Source of the DNA: Eonycteris spelaea
Taxonomy: Eukaryota; Chordata; Mammalia; Chiroptera; Pteropodidae
DNA: 64,000 nucleotides
Direction: 5' to 3'
Assembly (NCBI GenBank): GCA_003508835.1
Contig: PUFA01000143.1
Span: forward strand, 4,613,501-4,677,500
Shown here: in pieces, positions 33,441-45,830 of the stretch
Layout: each line of letters begins with the position of its first letter
How positions within the stretch are numbered: position 1 is the stretch's first letter
The notes under the pieces: generated by a model
What the model saw: only the letters and a program-made list of their open reading frames with translations
Told to the model about the DNA's origin: nothing
The model's database searches: none
Position numbers and translations under genes: made by a program

Positions 33441-35189
33441 AGAATTTCTGGTAGACAATCTGATTTAATGTGACTTTCAGCTTAAAATACTTAGATATAG
33501 ATAGGTAAGTAACTGACCCCTGGGATAAATTTGAAATTTGTTTATTGCTATTTAAAATAATCCTGATATGCCTCAGAGTCTGAAAGTTGACATTAACTGC
33601 TCTGTATCTCTGCTCATGGATTTTAGCAAAAAAAGGTTTGAGAAAAATAAAGCTGCAAAACTATTTTTATTTTTTATAAGATCAGCAATTATTAAATGTA
33701 TCTGGGAAGAAATAGAAAAAAAGAGGGAAAATCTGAGTTGGCAGGTTCATTGTAGTCTGTGGTTTGTATCCATACATCCAGAGGCACATGAAGTCATGGT
33801 ATTCTTAGTAACACTGGATATTTGTATAAAGGACAAATGGCAATGAGTCTTGATTCAGAAAAGAATAAGTACATTTTATGCTGTGGAGTCTTGCATGACA
33901 AAGGTGATGTAATGTTGAGATTCTTCCCATGGCAGAACATTATGTTTCTTAGTTGAAAAGAATTGCAATGGATTTTGGTCAGTATTCCTCTTTTCTTCAT
34001 ATTAATTAATTAAATCTTAAAATTTATGAATGGTGATCTATTTTAACTCTTCTGGAAGAGCTAAGTATTTCTTGATACAGAAATGGATCTCCCATGTGAA
34101 AAGCTTATCTGTAATACTCATGTCCCCATGAGATGGTGGCTTTCCCAAGATTAAGCACAACCATATTCTTTCCTATAGATTTTCTACCTACTTTCCTATA
34201 TATTTTGTGAATATCTAAGGATGGAGAGAAGGCCTCACTCTCTACTGCATAGTTTCAGTGCTCGTCTCAAGACCTCTCAACAAAGTAACTTATTAGTCTA
34301 CCATTAACTTCAAATCCACACTGAAATTCACTGAGCTCCCAACTACTATGTATTGTCCCCCCAAAATTTTTGGATTCCAGGTAAAAGAATAAAGAGTTCT
34401 ATCCTATCCCTATTGAAAATTCTCCCAGTTCTGTTTCCTCAAGTAACTGATTAATTAATGAGTCATTGTTCAGTAAGCCTTCAAAACTTAATATGGGCCA
34501 CTTTCTCTTTCCACTGGGGAATTGTCCCTTTAAAGTAAAAATTATCTTACCTGTGTGTAGTTGGGTGTAGCTCTCTGTGGGAATTGTTGTGACCTGCTGG
34601 GGCCTGGGAGTTATGGACCTTAAAACTTATGTTTATTCCACGAATATACCTTGCAATGGTGCTGGAAAGTCCCACAGCTCTAGGTTATGGGATGGTGACC
34701 TACTTTGATATTCACAGATATGGAACTAGATTGCTAATGCCTCCTTTTCATAAACACCTGTCTAATTAGATGACAAGTTTCTTGTCATCATAGTGTATGT
34801 CATTCTCTTGACAGGGGATTGCTTATAAAAGTATTTCCATGTTAGTAACCTTATTTCATTATCATCATTCTAAATCTTCTCATTAAGGATTGGGCTATGT
34901 GTCAATATCTCCAACCAAGCTCGATATCTTGTTTTTACTCTTTTGCACTCAATTTTGCTTTCCATATTTATGAAAGATCCTTCTCTCCCAGATGCCTTTA
35001 CTGGGGTTACCTATGCAAATAACCGTGGGATGTTCATTCATCATGTCTGGTCTTCTTTTCTCCACAAGCTCTGAATTATAGAGACCCTCACTAGAGCAAA
35101 TATACACACAGGGTGCTGTATGTGATGTAGCAGAGAATAATGCACCAGCCTTTCTCCTATACCCTCATATTTTAATTGCTATGATTCTT
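33441..35189. other. Unassigned intergenic DNA
   Basis: No gene or repeat named. A 92-codon frame at 33568-33846 shows no recognisable feature. Confidence 0.4.
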
Positions 35190-35539
35190 TAGATATGCAA
35201 GTTAGAAATTGGAAAGACATAGTCATGTCATCCCTCTTTCACACCTTCTTTTTCACTCTGAATTCACTAGAGTCTCAATATTGTCCTCAATATTTCCATG
35301 TTCTTCCAAATTTATCTCTATCTGTTCAACCTTCTGCAAATCTAGCTGGACGTTTTAACCATCCAGCTGCTAGTTTTGTTCTCTTTAAATCCATATTCAC
35401 CCAATTTCCAAAGAAATTCACCAATCTTTCTCTCTCCATGACTTACACAATGAAGTACTCACAAGATTTTGTGTCACTGTCTCTGTTTACTTCTGTAGAC
35501 AGTTTTGACATTCCACATCTTAAGCTTGTTACTCTAGAG
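35190..35539 (+). mobile_element. Possible L2 LINE coding part, sense
   Basis: Weak L2 resemblance only, inferred mainly because a clear L2 3' end resumes after the hAT element next to it. Pieces such as CCATCCAGCTGCTAGTTTTG and CTTTCTCTCTCCATGACTTA are compatible but not diagnostic. Confidence 0.35.
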
Positions 35540-35855
35540 CTGTGCTATCCGATACAGTAGTCCATAGCCACAGGTGGCTACTGAGCATTTGAAATGTGGC
35601 CAATCCAAATCGAGATATGCTATGTGTAGAATGCACATTTAAAAACTTGTTATTAAAAAATGTAGAACACCTCATTTAAAATTTTTATATGTTATATATT
35701 AAAATGGTAATATTTCATACATATGAGGTTAAATAAAATTTAAAGTTGATTTCACCTATTTCTACTTATTCTTTTAGTGTGGATACTAGAAAACTTTAAA
35801 TTATATCTGTGGCCTGTATTTTTGGCTCACATTAGTTTTCTGTTGGATACTGCTG
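35540..35855 (+). mobile_element. hAT-type MITE with inverted ends
   Basis: Left end CTGTGCTATCCGATACAGTA then CACAGGTGGCTACTGAGCAT and TTGAAATGTGGCCAATCCAA; right end TCTGTTGGATACTGCTG is the inverted counterpart (reverse of CAGTATCCAACAGA). This is a common eutherian MITE with an AT-rich centre. Possible 8-bp target copies on either side agree at 5 of 8 sites, too weak to insist on. Two relatives lie at 46238 and 49322. Confidence 0.65.
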
Positions 35856-35864
35856 CCTTAGACT

Positions 35865-36150
35865 GAATGCTTTTTATCTCTGAACACATGCTGTCTCATG
35901 CTTTCATACTTTTGTTCTTGATTTCTCCTCTGCTTGAAACATAGTCCTATCCTTTATTTATTTTTTTTGCCTGAATTACTGAGTTTCCAGAGTATATTTG
36001 CTTACCTTTATTATAGTACTTATAACAAAAGTTATATTAATATGTTTGTTTTTCCTGTTAACAGGCACAGGGATTGTGTTTATTTTTATCCCTTATGCCT
36101 GTCACATATGCATAATAGGCATGCAAAAAATGTAGCAAAACTGAATTGTA
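35865..36150 (+). mobile_element. L2 LINE 3' end, sense
   Basis: CTCCTCTGCTTGAAACATAG, TTATTATAGTACTTATAACA, CAGGCACAGGGATTGTGTTT and TGCCTGTCACATATGCATAA with AGGCATGCAAAA follow the L2 3' terminus. It starts directly after the hAT MITE, suggesting that element landed inside an L2. Confidence 0.75.
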
Positions 36151-36595
36151 GAATAGACTTTTGAGACTTATGTGGAAATGAGTCAGAATGATATCATTTT
36201 GATGTTATAATAGTTAAATATCAATGTACTTGAACTTTACAATCATATTATCTCTAAATTGTAAATATATACTCACTAGGTCATGAAAATTAACAAGAAT
36301 TTATGATCCAGTTAATGGACAAAGATGTAGATCTTGCATATTCAATATATGTCAGACATTAGCATTTATTGAGAATCTACATTGTGTATATAGCATTTAT
36401 TGGTGCATTTCACTGATTCTAGAATACCTCCACTTAGAGCAGCAGTCAATTGTGTGGGCTCATAATTCTTTAAGGTAATCTCAATTTCATTGTTATATAA
36501 AGCTTAGTTACAGTTATTTAATAACTATACAGTAAAATTTGAAATTCTTAGTAAGGTAAATGTTCCAAGATATAAAAAAATAGTTAAAAATAAAA

Positions 36596-36738
36596 AGCAT
36601 AATATATGATGATGGAAGGAGATTTTACCTTGGGAGGTGGACACACAATGCAATTTACAGACAATGAATTATTGAATTGTACACTTAAAGCAATATAATT
36701 TTTTAACCAATATCATCCCAATAAATTTAATAAAAATG
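36596..36738 (+). mobile_element. Very short L1 3' end, CCAATAAA type, sense
   Basis: GATGATGGAAGGAGATTTTA, CCTTGGGAGGTGGACACACA, GAATTATTGAATTGTACACT and ATCATCCCAATAAATTTAAT are the last 140 bp of the L1 lineage that also ends at 61785. Strongly 5'-truncated. AAATGTTCC occurs at 36558-36566 and again after the tail at about 36736, a possible target-site copy. Confidence 0.8.
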
Positions 36739-37316
36739 TTCCTCTAAAAAAGTATGGTGTTTTGTCAAAAGTCCTAGACTCCTAGGCATTCTCAGGAATA
36801 TTCTATAAAGTTGGCTTTACTATCATTGAGACTATTGTGTTGAATATTTACTTTTGTTATGCTCATTGTTTCTGCCCTACCTTTGGATAATAGTCCTCCA
36901 ATTTTCTAATGGGGGGCCAATTTTACCCCATTTCAGTCCTTTTGGAGACACCCTTGATTTAGGGAGATGTTTCACCACCACAGTCCATCTTTGTTCTCAC
37001 AATATTTAGTTCAGGGTTGGGCATAAGGCCTAAATGTGGCCAATGCATGTCTGCTCCAAGAACCTGCTCCAGATATTGAGGAAGAAGCTCTTTATTTCCA
37101 CTGGCATTGTTTATTATAAGGATTATGGCAGTGTGGAGCCATCTTTGACCCCAGTGGAGCCAATTGGTCATTTTTGCTGCTTATGCTGGTTTGAGTTGGG
37201 TTTCTGTCACCTGCATTCAAAAGAGGCAGGTTTCTTTTAAGTATAAAGCATATAAAGCATGTCCTCTGAATTCATAGGACCTGTGCTCCTTGGAGTTGAC
37301 ACCAAACATTAAATAC

Positions 37317-37366
37317 AGAGTAGAGAATAGAGAGTAGAGAGTAGAGAGTAGAGCATGTAGAGAGCA
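37317..37366 (+). repeat. (TAGAGAG)n heptamer repeat
   Basis: About five TAGAGAG-like units in a row, then a decayed copy. Confidence 0.85.
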
Positions 37367-37556
37367 GAGTGTTTAAAATCTTGGGCTTGCAAACTTGAGC
37401 AATTTCCTTAGCTCTTAAAATCAGTTCCCTCCTGCTTAAAATGGGAGCAATCAAAGAACCTGCCTCACAGGCTTTACAAAGGGATTAAATGAGCCAATAC
37501 TTATAAAACAGCATAAGATTTGGGCCATAAAGTGTTTAATAAACTCTAGCTGTACA
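37367..37556 (+). mobile_element. MIR SINE, sense
   Basis: GAGCAATTTCCTTAGCTCTT, CTGCTTAAAATGGGAGCAAT, ACCTGCCTCACAGGCTTTAC, AGGGATTAAATGAGCCAATA and AAAGTGTTTAATAAACTCTA give the MIR 3' two-thirds. A GAC/GAT triplet array starts where it stops. Confidence 0.85.
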
Positions 37557-37616
37557 GACGATGATGACGATGACGATGATGACGACGACGACGACGACGA
37601 TGATGATGATGATGAT
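37557..37616 (+). repeat. (GAC/GAT)n trinucleotide array
   Basis: Twenty uninterrupted GAC or GAT triplets, including a block of six GAC in a row. Each GAC-GAC step makes a CpG. Read in reverse one frame gives a serine run, which is a by-product of the triplet and not evidence of a gene. Confidence 0.95.
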
Positions 37617-40559
37617 ACTCTGATAATATCTTTTGGTGATTTTAAGATTTCTAAAGGTCCCCAAATTTTATGGTTCAAGGTGAAAAGTTTTCTGAAATCA
37701 GGAATTTCTGATGTAGGTTTTGTCCTGAAGTCTCCTTTTTATGCAATGTCTCCTCAGCAGATGATCCGTTTACATGTAGATCTGGAAGTTCACCCCTATC
37801 AGGGGTCAATAGCCAGGTTGTTAAAAATAACATTTTAAAACTTTCTACAATGTTCTCTTTGCAAAATTTAAGTCCAGAGAAACATTTTTGTCATTTGGAA
37901 CATTTTCTTAAGATATTGTGTTAATGTCCGATGGTGACAAATGATTTTAGCCTTACAATGAAGGGAGTATATATATGGTGCTATGTAGATCATTGGGCTG
38001 TGAAATTCAGACTTTCTTCTCTTTCAGCACACTACCCTAAAGAGAGTCAGCTTTTCTTTGCCTGCAGATACTTTACAAATGGTTAACATCCTTTTTGGTT
38101 ATCAGCTTTCAGGTGTTGTGGGAGTTTGTGGATTACAGAGAAATGAAGAACAATTTTTATTTCAAAACTTTAATAATTAGACAACTATTACCTAAACACA
38201 GTGATTTTCATTCTAATGGAAGCCCAGTGGCTATGACCAGAGACTATTTGTGGGCTAACTACTATCAAATGTGCCTTTTGAATACAGAGAATTGCTACAT
38301 TGTTACTGCAGACAACAACCGAAAAGCCAACCTTAGAAACCACTGGTTTTAAGAGACAGCAACATCCTTTCAGAAGTGGCTCAACTACCTCTTTGTAATG
38401 AAATTATTCATTTTCATAAAGTTAAGCAGGAATCCAGACTTTTGAAGATTTTTACTTTTTTATTATTTAGGTGATTGGGAACATTCTAGAGCATGGTGAA
38501 AGTGTGTCTGCATGTCCTGCACTTGGAAGGCTCTAGGAAGATTTCTCTCTTGCTTATCTCCCTGGGAAATGTCAGCTGGATTTCTTATGGCTCTGGGATC
38601 CTTCAATGTTCAGCTAGGAACTGGGTGGAATGTCCAGCACTGTAACTTCCACAAGGCCAGCACTGTAATCCCACAAGGCCAGAAATGCTGTGGAGACAGA
38701 GAAGTTGGCTCTGAAGAGCCGTGATAGCACTTTATATGCGTCTGGGTATTCACTGATATTTTGAACTGGAAAAAAGTTGAAAGAATCTTTCCCTATAAAC
38801 TCCTCATTCCTAGATAAGAAAATTGAAGCCCAGAGAGCCCTCCCATTTGCTGACGCCACACAATGTCATGTCCCTTTGAAATGTATTGCTATGAATAACA
38901 CGTGAAAAGGATCTTCACATGCAGCCAAAGCAGATGGTTTTTTGAACATGGGAAGTAGGTTTTAGGATTCCAGGTCTCTCTGTCAGTCTGAAAAAGACAA
39001 TGGACTGATAAGCCCTTTTCCTTCTTTGAAGGTTTTCTAGGCGTGTGCTGGGCCCAGCCCACTGGTTCCCACACCTCTCACATGGAGTCTATTCCCCACC
39101 ATTCACCTGGGTAGGACTTTCTTGGTGTCTCTGTACCCAACCCTCTGCTCCTCCTCCCCCCACCATTGTCCTTTGAGAGAGTGCCAGGCGTTGTTGTTAC
39201 TGTCTTCCCCTCAAGGGCTTTTCAGGTACGCATGGACTGTGTCCTGCCTCTGAGGCTGGGCCTGGGATAGCGGAGTGGTAAGGTGAGTGAGAATCACTTT
39301 ACATGTTTATGTGGAAATGCTTTTCAAATGTGTCAGGATAGAGAGTCATCAGCTTATTTCCTTACAGATAAGAATGACTGAAAGGGACATATTAGGGGCT
39401 TAATGATTACATTTCCTTTGGGTCTTCTGGTGTCAGAAGGTTCAATTCCAACTAATATAAGAAGAGGCAGTTAGGGTGAAACAAAGCGAGAGAATGCACA
39501 CTTCTCACCTGTCTGTCCCAAGAGGTCTTTTTGTTGTTGTCTGTTTGGTTGTTTTTTTAAGCATGCAACCTCAGAAGTAAAGCCACAAAACCTCAAAAAA
39601 GAGAAACAGATCTTACAGTCCTTGCATTAGATTTTTCTTAGGATAGGATTTAAGCTTATTTGGGCATTGTGTGGAATCTTTTCTTTTCTATTGGGCAAGG
39701 GATGAGAGACCTGTGCCTATTGAACTGTGCTTCCTTGTCAGTATTTCCCGTGACAATTAGCTCTGTGGTTGGTTCCAATTTGTATGAGCTGCTTCCCTTT
39801 ACCAATACTTCGATTAAAATTAGGTCATGTGAGATGCTGGGTCTTAAATCTACTTGCATAAAAATAATGAAATCCCCAAAGTGTGGATAATAGTGGTTGT
39901 TTGCTTTCTGATACTAACAAAAAATACAGGACCATATTCTTCCTGATGCAGGTTAGGTCCCATCCAAATAACTTCGAACAATGGTGTTGGCAGCTATGAT
40001 CACTTATGCCCTTATCACTGTTTATTCCAAACAAAATTAAAATATTTAAAAACACAAGCCTTGTTTGTGTAGCCCCTGTGAATTGATATGAAACTTTAAA
40101 AGTAAATTACAGACTTTAAAAATTAAATTTCTATGTAATTTTACAATTTGAGTTGCTGCATTTATGATAGTCTATTATAGCACTAGGAATTCAGGGAAGA
40201 ATTTATGTTTTTGACATTCTTGAATGTTATCTTATGCCTTTAAATTAGATATACCAGAGGGAAAAAAATACAGGTTACTAGTTCCATTTCTTTTCCCCAC
40301 CCCATCACCCACACCCAACCAAGTACTTACTTACCCATTAGGAAGCAATAATAAGCCCTTCGAAACTGGGAAGCTCTGATAGTGTTGGTAGCAGTGTCTA
40401 TTATTTGATATCTGTCTTTTTCTTTCTTTCCCACTAGATCTTCTCTCTGTGATGGCGGATTTGAATGCCCTGATGTCAACATAGCGCCTATCCATAACTA
40501 GTGTTCAGTAAGGACACTTGGTGGATATGACAGAAGGTGTGGACAGGTATGGAAAATGC
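37617..40559. other. Mostly unassigned DNA with a short tandem duplication
   Basis: No gene demonstrated. A 22-23 bp tandem duplication (CCAGCACTGTAA...ACAAGG) is at 38634-38678. Degraded MIR-like antisense core (AAGAAAATTGAAGCCCAGAG) is near 38816. The segment 38950-39290 is GC-richer, with a strong donor-like GTGAGT at 39283; an acceptor-like pyrimidine tract ends at 40437. See findings. Confidence 0.4.
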
Positions 40560-41215
40560 CCAAGTCATCCTAGTGGTAATGATGTCTTGGTGTTGAGGAA
40601 CGAGTAAGCCAAAAGGCATTCTAAGCAATGCAAGCAACATGGAAAGGAGCAGAAATAAGGGCAATTTTGCATGGAGTCCAAGGGCAAAATAGTGAGTGAT
40701 AAAACTGAGACTTACATAGTGGCTCAGAAAATGAAGGGTCTTCTATAGTATGCTGAGAAATGCAGACTTTATCCTGAAAGTTATGGGACTTGTAGGCACA
40801 ATTTAAATGCTCTCATATTCACATTTCACAAAGATCACTCCTAGATTGGTAAAGGAGGCTAGGGCAGAGACTGTTATAGGAGGCACACAGGATGATGGGT
40901 ACCAGAGCAAAGGCACTGACATGTGAAGACATGTGGAAGGGTCTGTAACTGGGAAGGAGGGAGGAACCAGAGGTGGACAACTCAGTGACTGTGTTCCTAG
41001 AGGTGTGATGAGATACGGGTAACTAAGTGTTCAGGCTTGAAAGAGGAAGTGTGGTCATTGTTCATGAGGGTAGAGAGTTCAAGAGTAGCATATTTGAGGT
41101 GAGGGGTCAGGGAAAATTGTGAATGTATGAATCCATTGGAGGTGTCTGTGGGATTTCAGTGGCCCCTGGATATATGGGTATGAAGTTCAGGAGATGGACA
41201 TGCTTCTGAGGTGGA
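40560..41215 (-). mobile_element. L2 LINE coding region, antisense
   Basis: GCAACATGGAAAGGAGCAGA, CAGACTTTATCCTGAAAGTT, TTTCACAAAGATCACTCCTA, the AGGCTAGGGCAGAG block, then GGAGGTGTCTGTGGGATTTC and CTGGATATATGGGTATGAAG followed by TTCAGGAGATGG reproduce the antisense L2 order (AAGATCACTCTGGCTGC...GAGATGTC...GGATATA...GTTCAGGGG). Longest L2 piece in the window. Confidence 0.65.
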
Positions 41216-41584
41216 ACAGTCAGACAATGCCACAGGAGTAAGCCCAAACAGAGGAGATAGTGAGAATTGGTCTGAGGGAGGAGCCAAGAAACATAGAAGG
41301 GCCTCCATGGGATAAAGAGAGCAGTGGAGTCTGCACACAGGATGAGATGTCAGGCCATAGACCTGGGTGGTAGACGAGAAGACCAGGCTAGAGTAGTCAC
41401 TTCTCTCTGAAAAAAATAGGGATGTTAGAATAATGGAAAATTATGTTCAGTCAGGGAAGTCTGGTTTTGGCTTTGAGATGGGAGATATTTGTTGGTAATT
41501 CCATGCTTAGGATTGAAGATTCAGGCTGCTTGGGTCCTGTGCACCACGAATGAATTCTGTTTGATTTTCTATAGGTTCTGTAAG

Positions 41585-41720
41585 TGTAAGCCTCATTTTC
41601 CTTTTTTTCTAAAATGGGCATTAAAATAGAATCAACTTATTCATGAGAAAACTGCATGGTACTGAGTTGAAAACCTGGTAAATAGGAAATGTTCAATTAG
41701 TCGTCATTGCCATCAAGGTT
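41585..41720 (+). mobile_element. MIR SINE, 3' part, sense
   Basis: AAGCCTCATTTTCC then TAAAATGGGCATTAAAATAG, ATTCATGAGAAAACTGCATG and TAGGAAATGTTCAATTAGTC match MIR from the CTCAGTTTCC phrase to its end. Confidence 0.6.
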
Positions 41721-43887
41721 ATAATTTTTAGTTATCATTTCTATATGGAGGGGAGGCTTTGGTGGTGAATGAGAGTTTGAAGATTAACTAAGAAAGGATG
41801 CGGCTGGTGGAGCAAGACTCCTGGTGTGGTGGGAGGGACATGCTTGGCACAGGCACAGCAATTAGTCTTGGCAAACACAGGCACTTCTTCTTAAGAGATG
41901 TGAAAAGCAGAGAATGGTGGGTCAGATGCTAATTTATGCAAAGTTTCCCTTCTGCCATCCCTTCAGGCCCACCATTATTCAACTTTTTCCACAATTCCTT
42001 TGTGATAAAATGAAAAGGGAACATTTTGATGGACATCCTATATCAGAAAGACCCTCTGGAATTCTCAGGATTACGTCTGGGTGTGAGTGTGATGCACATT
42101 TATGTGTGTATGTGATGGTTGTTATATGAGTCAAAGGCTACGTGGACAAGGGGAAAGTTTGCAAAGCCATTGAGTTTTTCACTTATATTCTGTATTCTTC
42201 TCCATTTCCCTTCCAGACTCTAAGAAGATCATCATGCTTTGGCACAAGTATCCCTCTACCCCAGAGGGATTGTGACTCACTGAAGCTGCGAGTCAGGTAT
42301 TTTCTTGACCTTTCCTGAGCCATGCCTTACTCTGACTAGTGGCGTTCAATAGACTGTGGCCCCTATTCATGAGTAAAGGGATTACTGAGTGAGCTGTGTC
42401 TCCATTTTTATTTCTATCAGAGTTGGCATGTCTACCACATGTGTGATTCAGAAAGTAAAATCCTTTTCTTTATAAACAGCCTGACATGTGGCAGACATTG
42501 GCACAAAGAATTTACACTAATGCACATGAAAAGAAGACTTCTTGTTCTGCAGTTGAACTGCATTTCTTATGTTGTAGGCATGTGTCCTCATAGATCCATT
42601 TTTATATTTAGAAGGTGATTTCATGTTTGCAATATCCTTTTGCAATAGCTATAATTGTAATGAAACAGTTCTAGTCTATGTAAACTAAGAAGAGGTGGAT
42701 GGTTCTTAGTATTCATGCAAGGGGAAAAGGACAAATAAATTGTGGCCAAGAAGAAGCACTACAGCTAATTCCCATCTCCTTTGTCTCCTGTCCCCAGTGA
42801 GATGCCCATATAATCTTGGCTCTGACATCATTTCCTTCCATTTTCAAATTTTACTATTTCTTGCTAGTTTCAGGTGTCAATAGCAGATTTATTATTTGCT
42901 ATTTTCTTCAATTCCAAAAAAAATTAGAATTTAATAACCTGGTTTATCGCAAGCTTTTCATGGCAAAATGCACACAAGGGGTACAATTCCAGTGCCAACC
43001 ATGTTTGACTCACTTAGTCTTTAGAATTCATTAAAAATTTTAAAATAACACAAAAAGAATGCTTATGGTAAAAGTCTGTTAAGTGTCAATGTTTGTTCAA
43101 GCAGGAAGAGTTTTCCTAAGAATAACATAGAGCAGCCTTATAGCAGAGTAGAAAAATTCAGTGGAAACTTACTTTTGGCATTTCAGTTAATCTTTTATAC
43201 ATGATTCTGTGGGTGAAGGTTCTGAATTGCTTTGTGTACTGAAGAACAGACACAGGATGCTAGGATTTGTATTTTACTATGTTTTATGTGGGAAACGAGG
43301 ACACCGTGTTGACTCATAAGCCTATAAAATTCCAAACTGTGGTATTCTGAATGTGGGGAGTATAACCTTTCTTCATCCTTTGGGAGAGATTCCACAACCT
43401 GTGACGATTTATATATCTGGGATCTTCAACACTGAATATATAAAGGATTTTGCCAACTCTGAAACTCCTCTGTAGCCACAAAAGTGTGGCCCAGAAGTGG
43501 GAGAGCACATGGCCAGCTGCTTCATTCCCCTAAGCAACACAAGCAGGTGGTTTGAATTCTACTGACAGGTGTTATCTACTTCCTGTGTCAAGGACTTTCT
43601 ATTTCCTGCACAAATAAATGGAACCAAAATATTTCTTTTTAAAGAAAACTTTCAAAGTCAAGCAGATTTAGTTGTCACAATCTGGAAGTTAATTCCCTGT
43701 GTGATGTTTGTTACAGCCTTAATTACACAATACCAAAAAATGCTAGCTCTGCACCTCACAACGTGTCTGCAGAATCACTGGATTTGTTTTGGCTCAACTC
43801 TGCTCATTTGCTCAGTAATCTGAATCTTGGCAAAGAAATGGGAGCCAGAGTCCAAGACCATATGACTTGGAGTTTGCAACACAAGGG

Positions 43888-43938
<51 letters not shown>

Positions 43939-45039
43939 CACTTACTACCCTTCAAACAATACTGGAAGTTGGGTTAGAAAAATGTTTACTTTGAATACAT
44001 TTGAGGAGAAAATGGGAAGGGACAAGATGAAAAAATGACCAGGTGTCTATACTGCTTTGCAAAGAGTGCTTTGCAAAGAGTGCTTGCTGAAGTTGTAGCT
44101 GAGGCCATCCACAACTTGCAGGTCCTGCCCAGCTTGCAGATCCTGAACCAGCCTGGAGAGGGAGGCTCCAAAGGTGTGAGAGTAGTCAACATTCTCTGGC
44201 TGACTATTCACTATCCTCATCAGTTTTTTTTTTGAAATTCTTGCCAGTCACCTGTTATACTCTGTGGCAGGTTAGACTCTGACAGAAACACAAATGCCAC
44301 TGATCCTAGAATAGTTTTATGGGAGCAGTTGGTACAGGCCACTAGATTCCAGAACTTTATAGGCAACTTCAGACAGACTCTGAGGATGTGCTCACTTCTT
44401 GGGGTAGAGGTCAGAGACATGCACCTATTCTTGAGGGTCAATAACACAATCAGACTCAGGTATATCTGAACAATGAAGATCTTAATGAAGAGTTGTCATA
44501 TGTGAGAATTATGAAGGGATTTTCTTTTTAGTGATTCAAGTTATCAAGAAATTATCAGGACTGTATGCATATTAAAAATATGTTTGAGGGAACAAAAGAA
44601 CTTCTGAAGAAACAAGTTTTTACGTCAAATTACTAAAAGGGATATATGCATGGGGACTTTAGAGGACCAATTAAAAAATGGTTCTGTAGCAACTGGTTTT
44701 ACAAACTACTTTTGACCAGAGATAAATAAGTATACAGAAACCCCAATGATAAATTTATTGTTTTGAAATAATTTATGAAATCTATACCTATTTCTAAAAT
44801 GTATCCAAAGGCAGGAAACAATGTTCTCTAGCAAGATGAGAGGATCAGAAAGATTTTCAAAATACTCCTGGATAAGTAAATCACTAAAATCAAAGCATAA
44901 AGTGAACCATAAAATTATTAATATTTGTATTCTGCTTAAAGTTTAAAAATTCTTTAACTCACAAACAGATTTGGATACAGAAATCAAAACTAAATACAGG
45001 TAAACTTCTTTTCTGTGACAATTTTTGGTGTTGCTTTTT
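41721..45039. other. Unassigned DNA with a TG microsatellite and a small tandem copy
   Basis: No gene or family recognised across 3.3 kb. A long (TG)n lies at 43891-43937. The 14-mer TGCTTTGCAAAGAG is tandemly repeated at about 44053-44080. Open frames around 43195-44447 are short and featureless. Confidence 0.4.
43891..43937 (+). repeat. Pure (TG)23 microsatellite
   Basis: 47 bp of uninterrupted TG, the purest long dinucleotide run in the window and the likeliest to be length-variable between individuals. Confidence 0.97.
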
Positions 45040-45480
45040 TAAATTGTAAAAGTAACATATGCTATTGAAAGTTTAAGAAAAGAAGCATAAAATTCAAAAT
45101 CATTTCATAATTTTGAGAATGTATCTATTAGTATTTATGGACATTTACTTTTATTTGCACAGAAATGATCATGCACAGACACACTTAAGAGATATAGCCA
45201 CAAATAATGTGTGTGCATATGAATACGTATGTAATTGCAAAATAAGAATCATACTGTAAGAATCATACTGTTCTCTATTGTTCTTTTGTACATTTACATC
45301 ATAGTATAAGCATTTCCTCATGTCTTTAGACACTGTTTACAAATCATGAGTGAATACGGGGAGGAGTGCAGGACTCTGGTTCCTTAATCAAATAATGATA
45401 ATAAAAAAAACTAAGCTCCGACTATTTCAGCTGCTAGCTATATACCCCTCATTACAATGTCCTCCATAATATGGCATACT
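45040..45480 (-). mobile_element. Old L1 (L1M4-like) 3' end, antisense, left part
   Basis: TTGTAAAAGTAACATATGCT, TAGTATTTATGGACATTTAC, CTGTTCTCTATTGTTCTTTT and ATTTCCTCATGTCTTTAGAC fit the antisense 3'UTR of an old L1. A 14-mer AAGAATCATACTGT is tandemly doubled at about 45244-45271. The element continues after a MIR. Confidence 0.55.
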
Positions 45481-45590
45481 GAAAAATATCTTTCCCAAAT
45501 GGTGGTTTTGAAGATTCACTGTTAATAGATATAAAAAGCTTGCTGTATACTGAGTGTAGTAAGTTACTATTGTTATAGACTTTAAATAGT
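45481..45590 (+). mobile_element. MIR SINE 3' half, sense, inside old L1
   Basis: TTTTGAAGATTCACTGTTAA, TAGATATAAAAAGCTTGCTG, TACTGAGTGTAGTAAGTTAC match the MIR 3' end (GTGAGGATTAAATGAGTTAA...AGCGCTTAG...CATAGTAAG). Confidence 0.5.
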
Positions 45591-45830
45591 TGCATAGTAG
45601 TCTATTATGTTAAATGTCATAATTTATTTCTTTATTCTTCAAGCTCCCTGTTTCTGTTTTTTACACTTAAATAAACAATACACGAACACAGAAAACCCTG
45701 TGGACACCTCTGTTTTCTTTAAGGACCCAGAATGGACTCTGGGAAGTGCAATTGCTACATCAAAATATGTGACTATTTTAAAGGCTCTGCATTTTTATAA
45801 ATAAATAATTTTCCAGAAAGTTTCCCCTGT
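45591..45830 (-). mobile_element. Old L1 (L1M4-like), antisense, right part
   Basis: GTTGCATAGTAGTCTATTAT, CATAATTTATTTCTTTATTC, AGTGCAATTGCTACATCAAA and TTTTCCAGAAAGTTTC correspond to the antisense ORF2 end (GCATAGTATTCCATT...GAAGTGGAATTGCTGGGTCAAA...CCAGAAAGG). Confidence 0.65.

Noticed and set aside
37317..37366. CRISPR-like spaced repeats at several places
   Set aside because: All short repeats here are simple tandem repeats with no unique spacers, and the DNA is mammalian.
37451..37678. Poly-serine protein on the minus strand
   Set aside because: The serine run is only the reverse reading of the GAC/GAT triplet array, with MIR sequence on one side.
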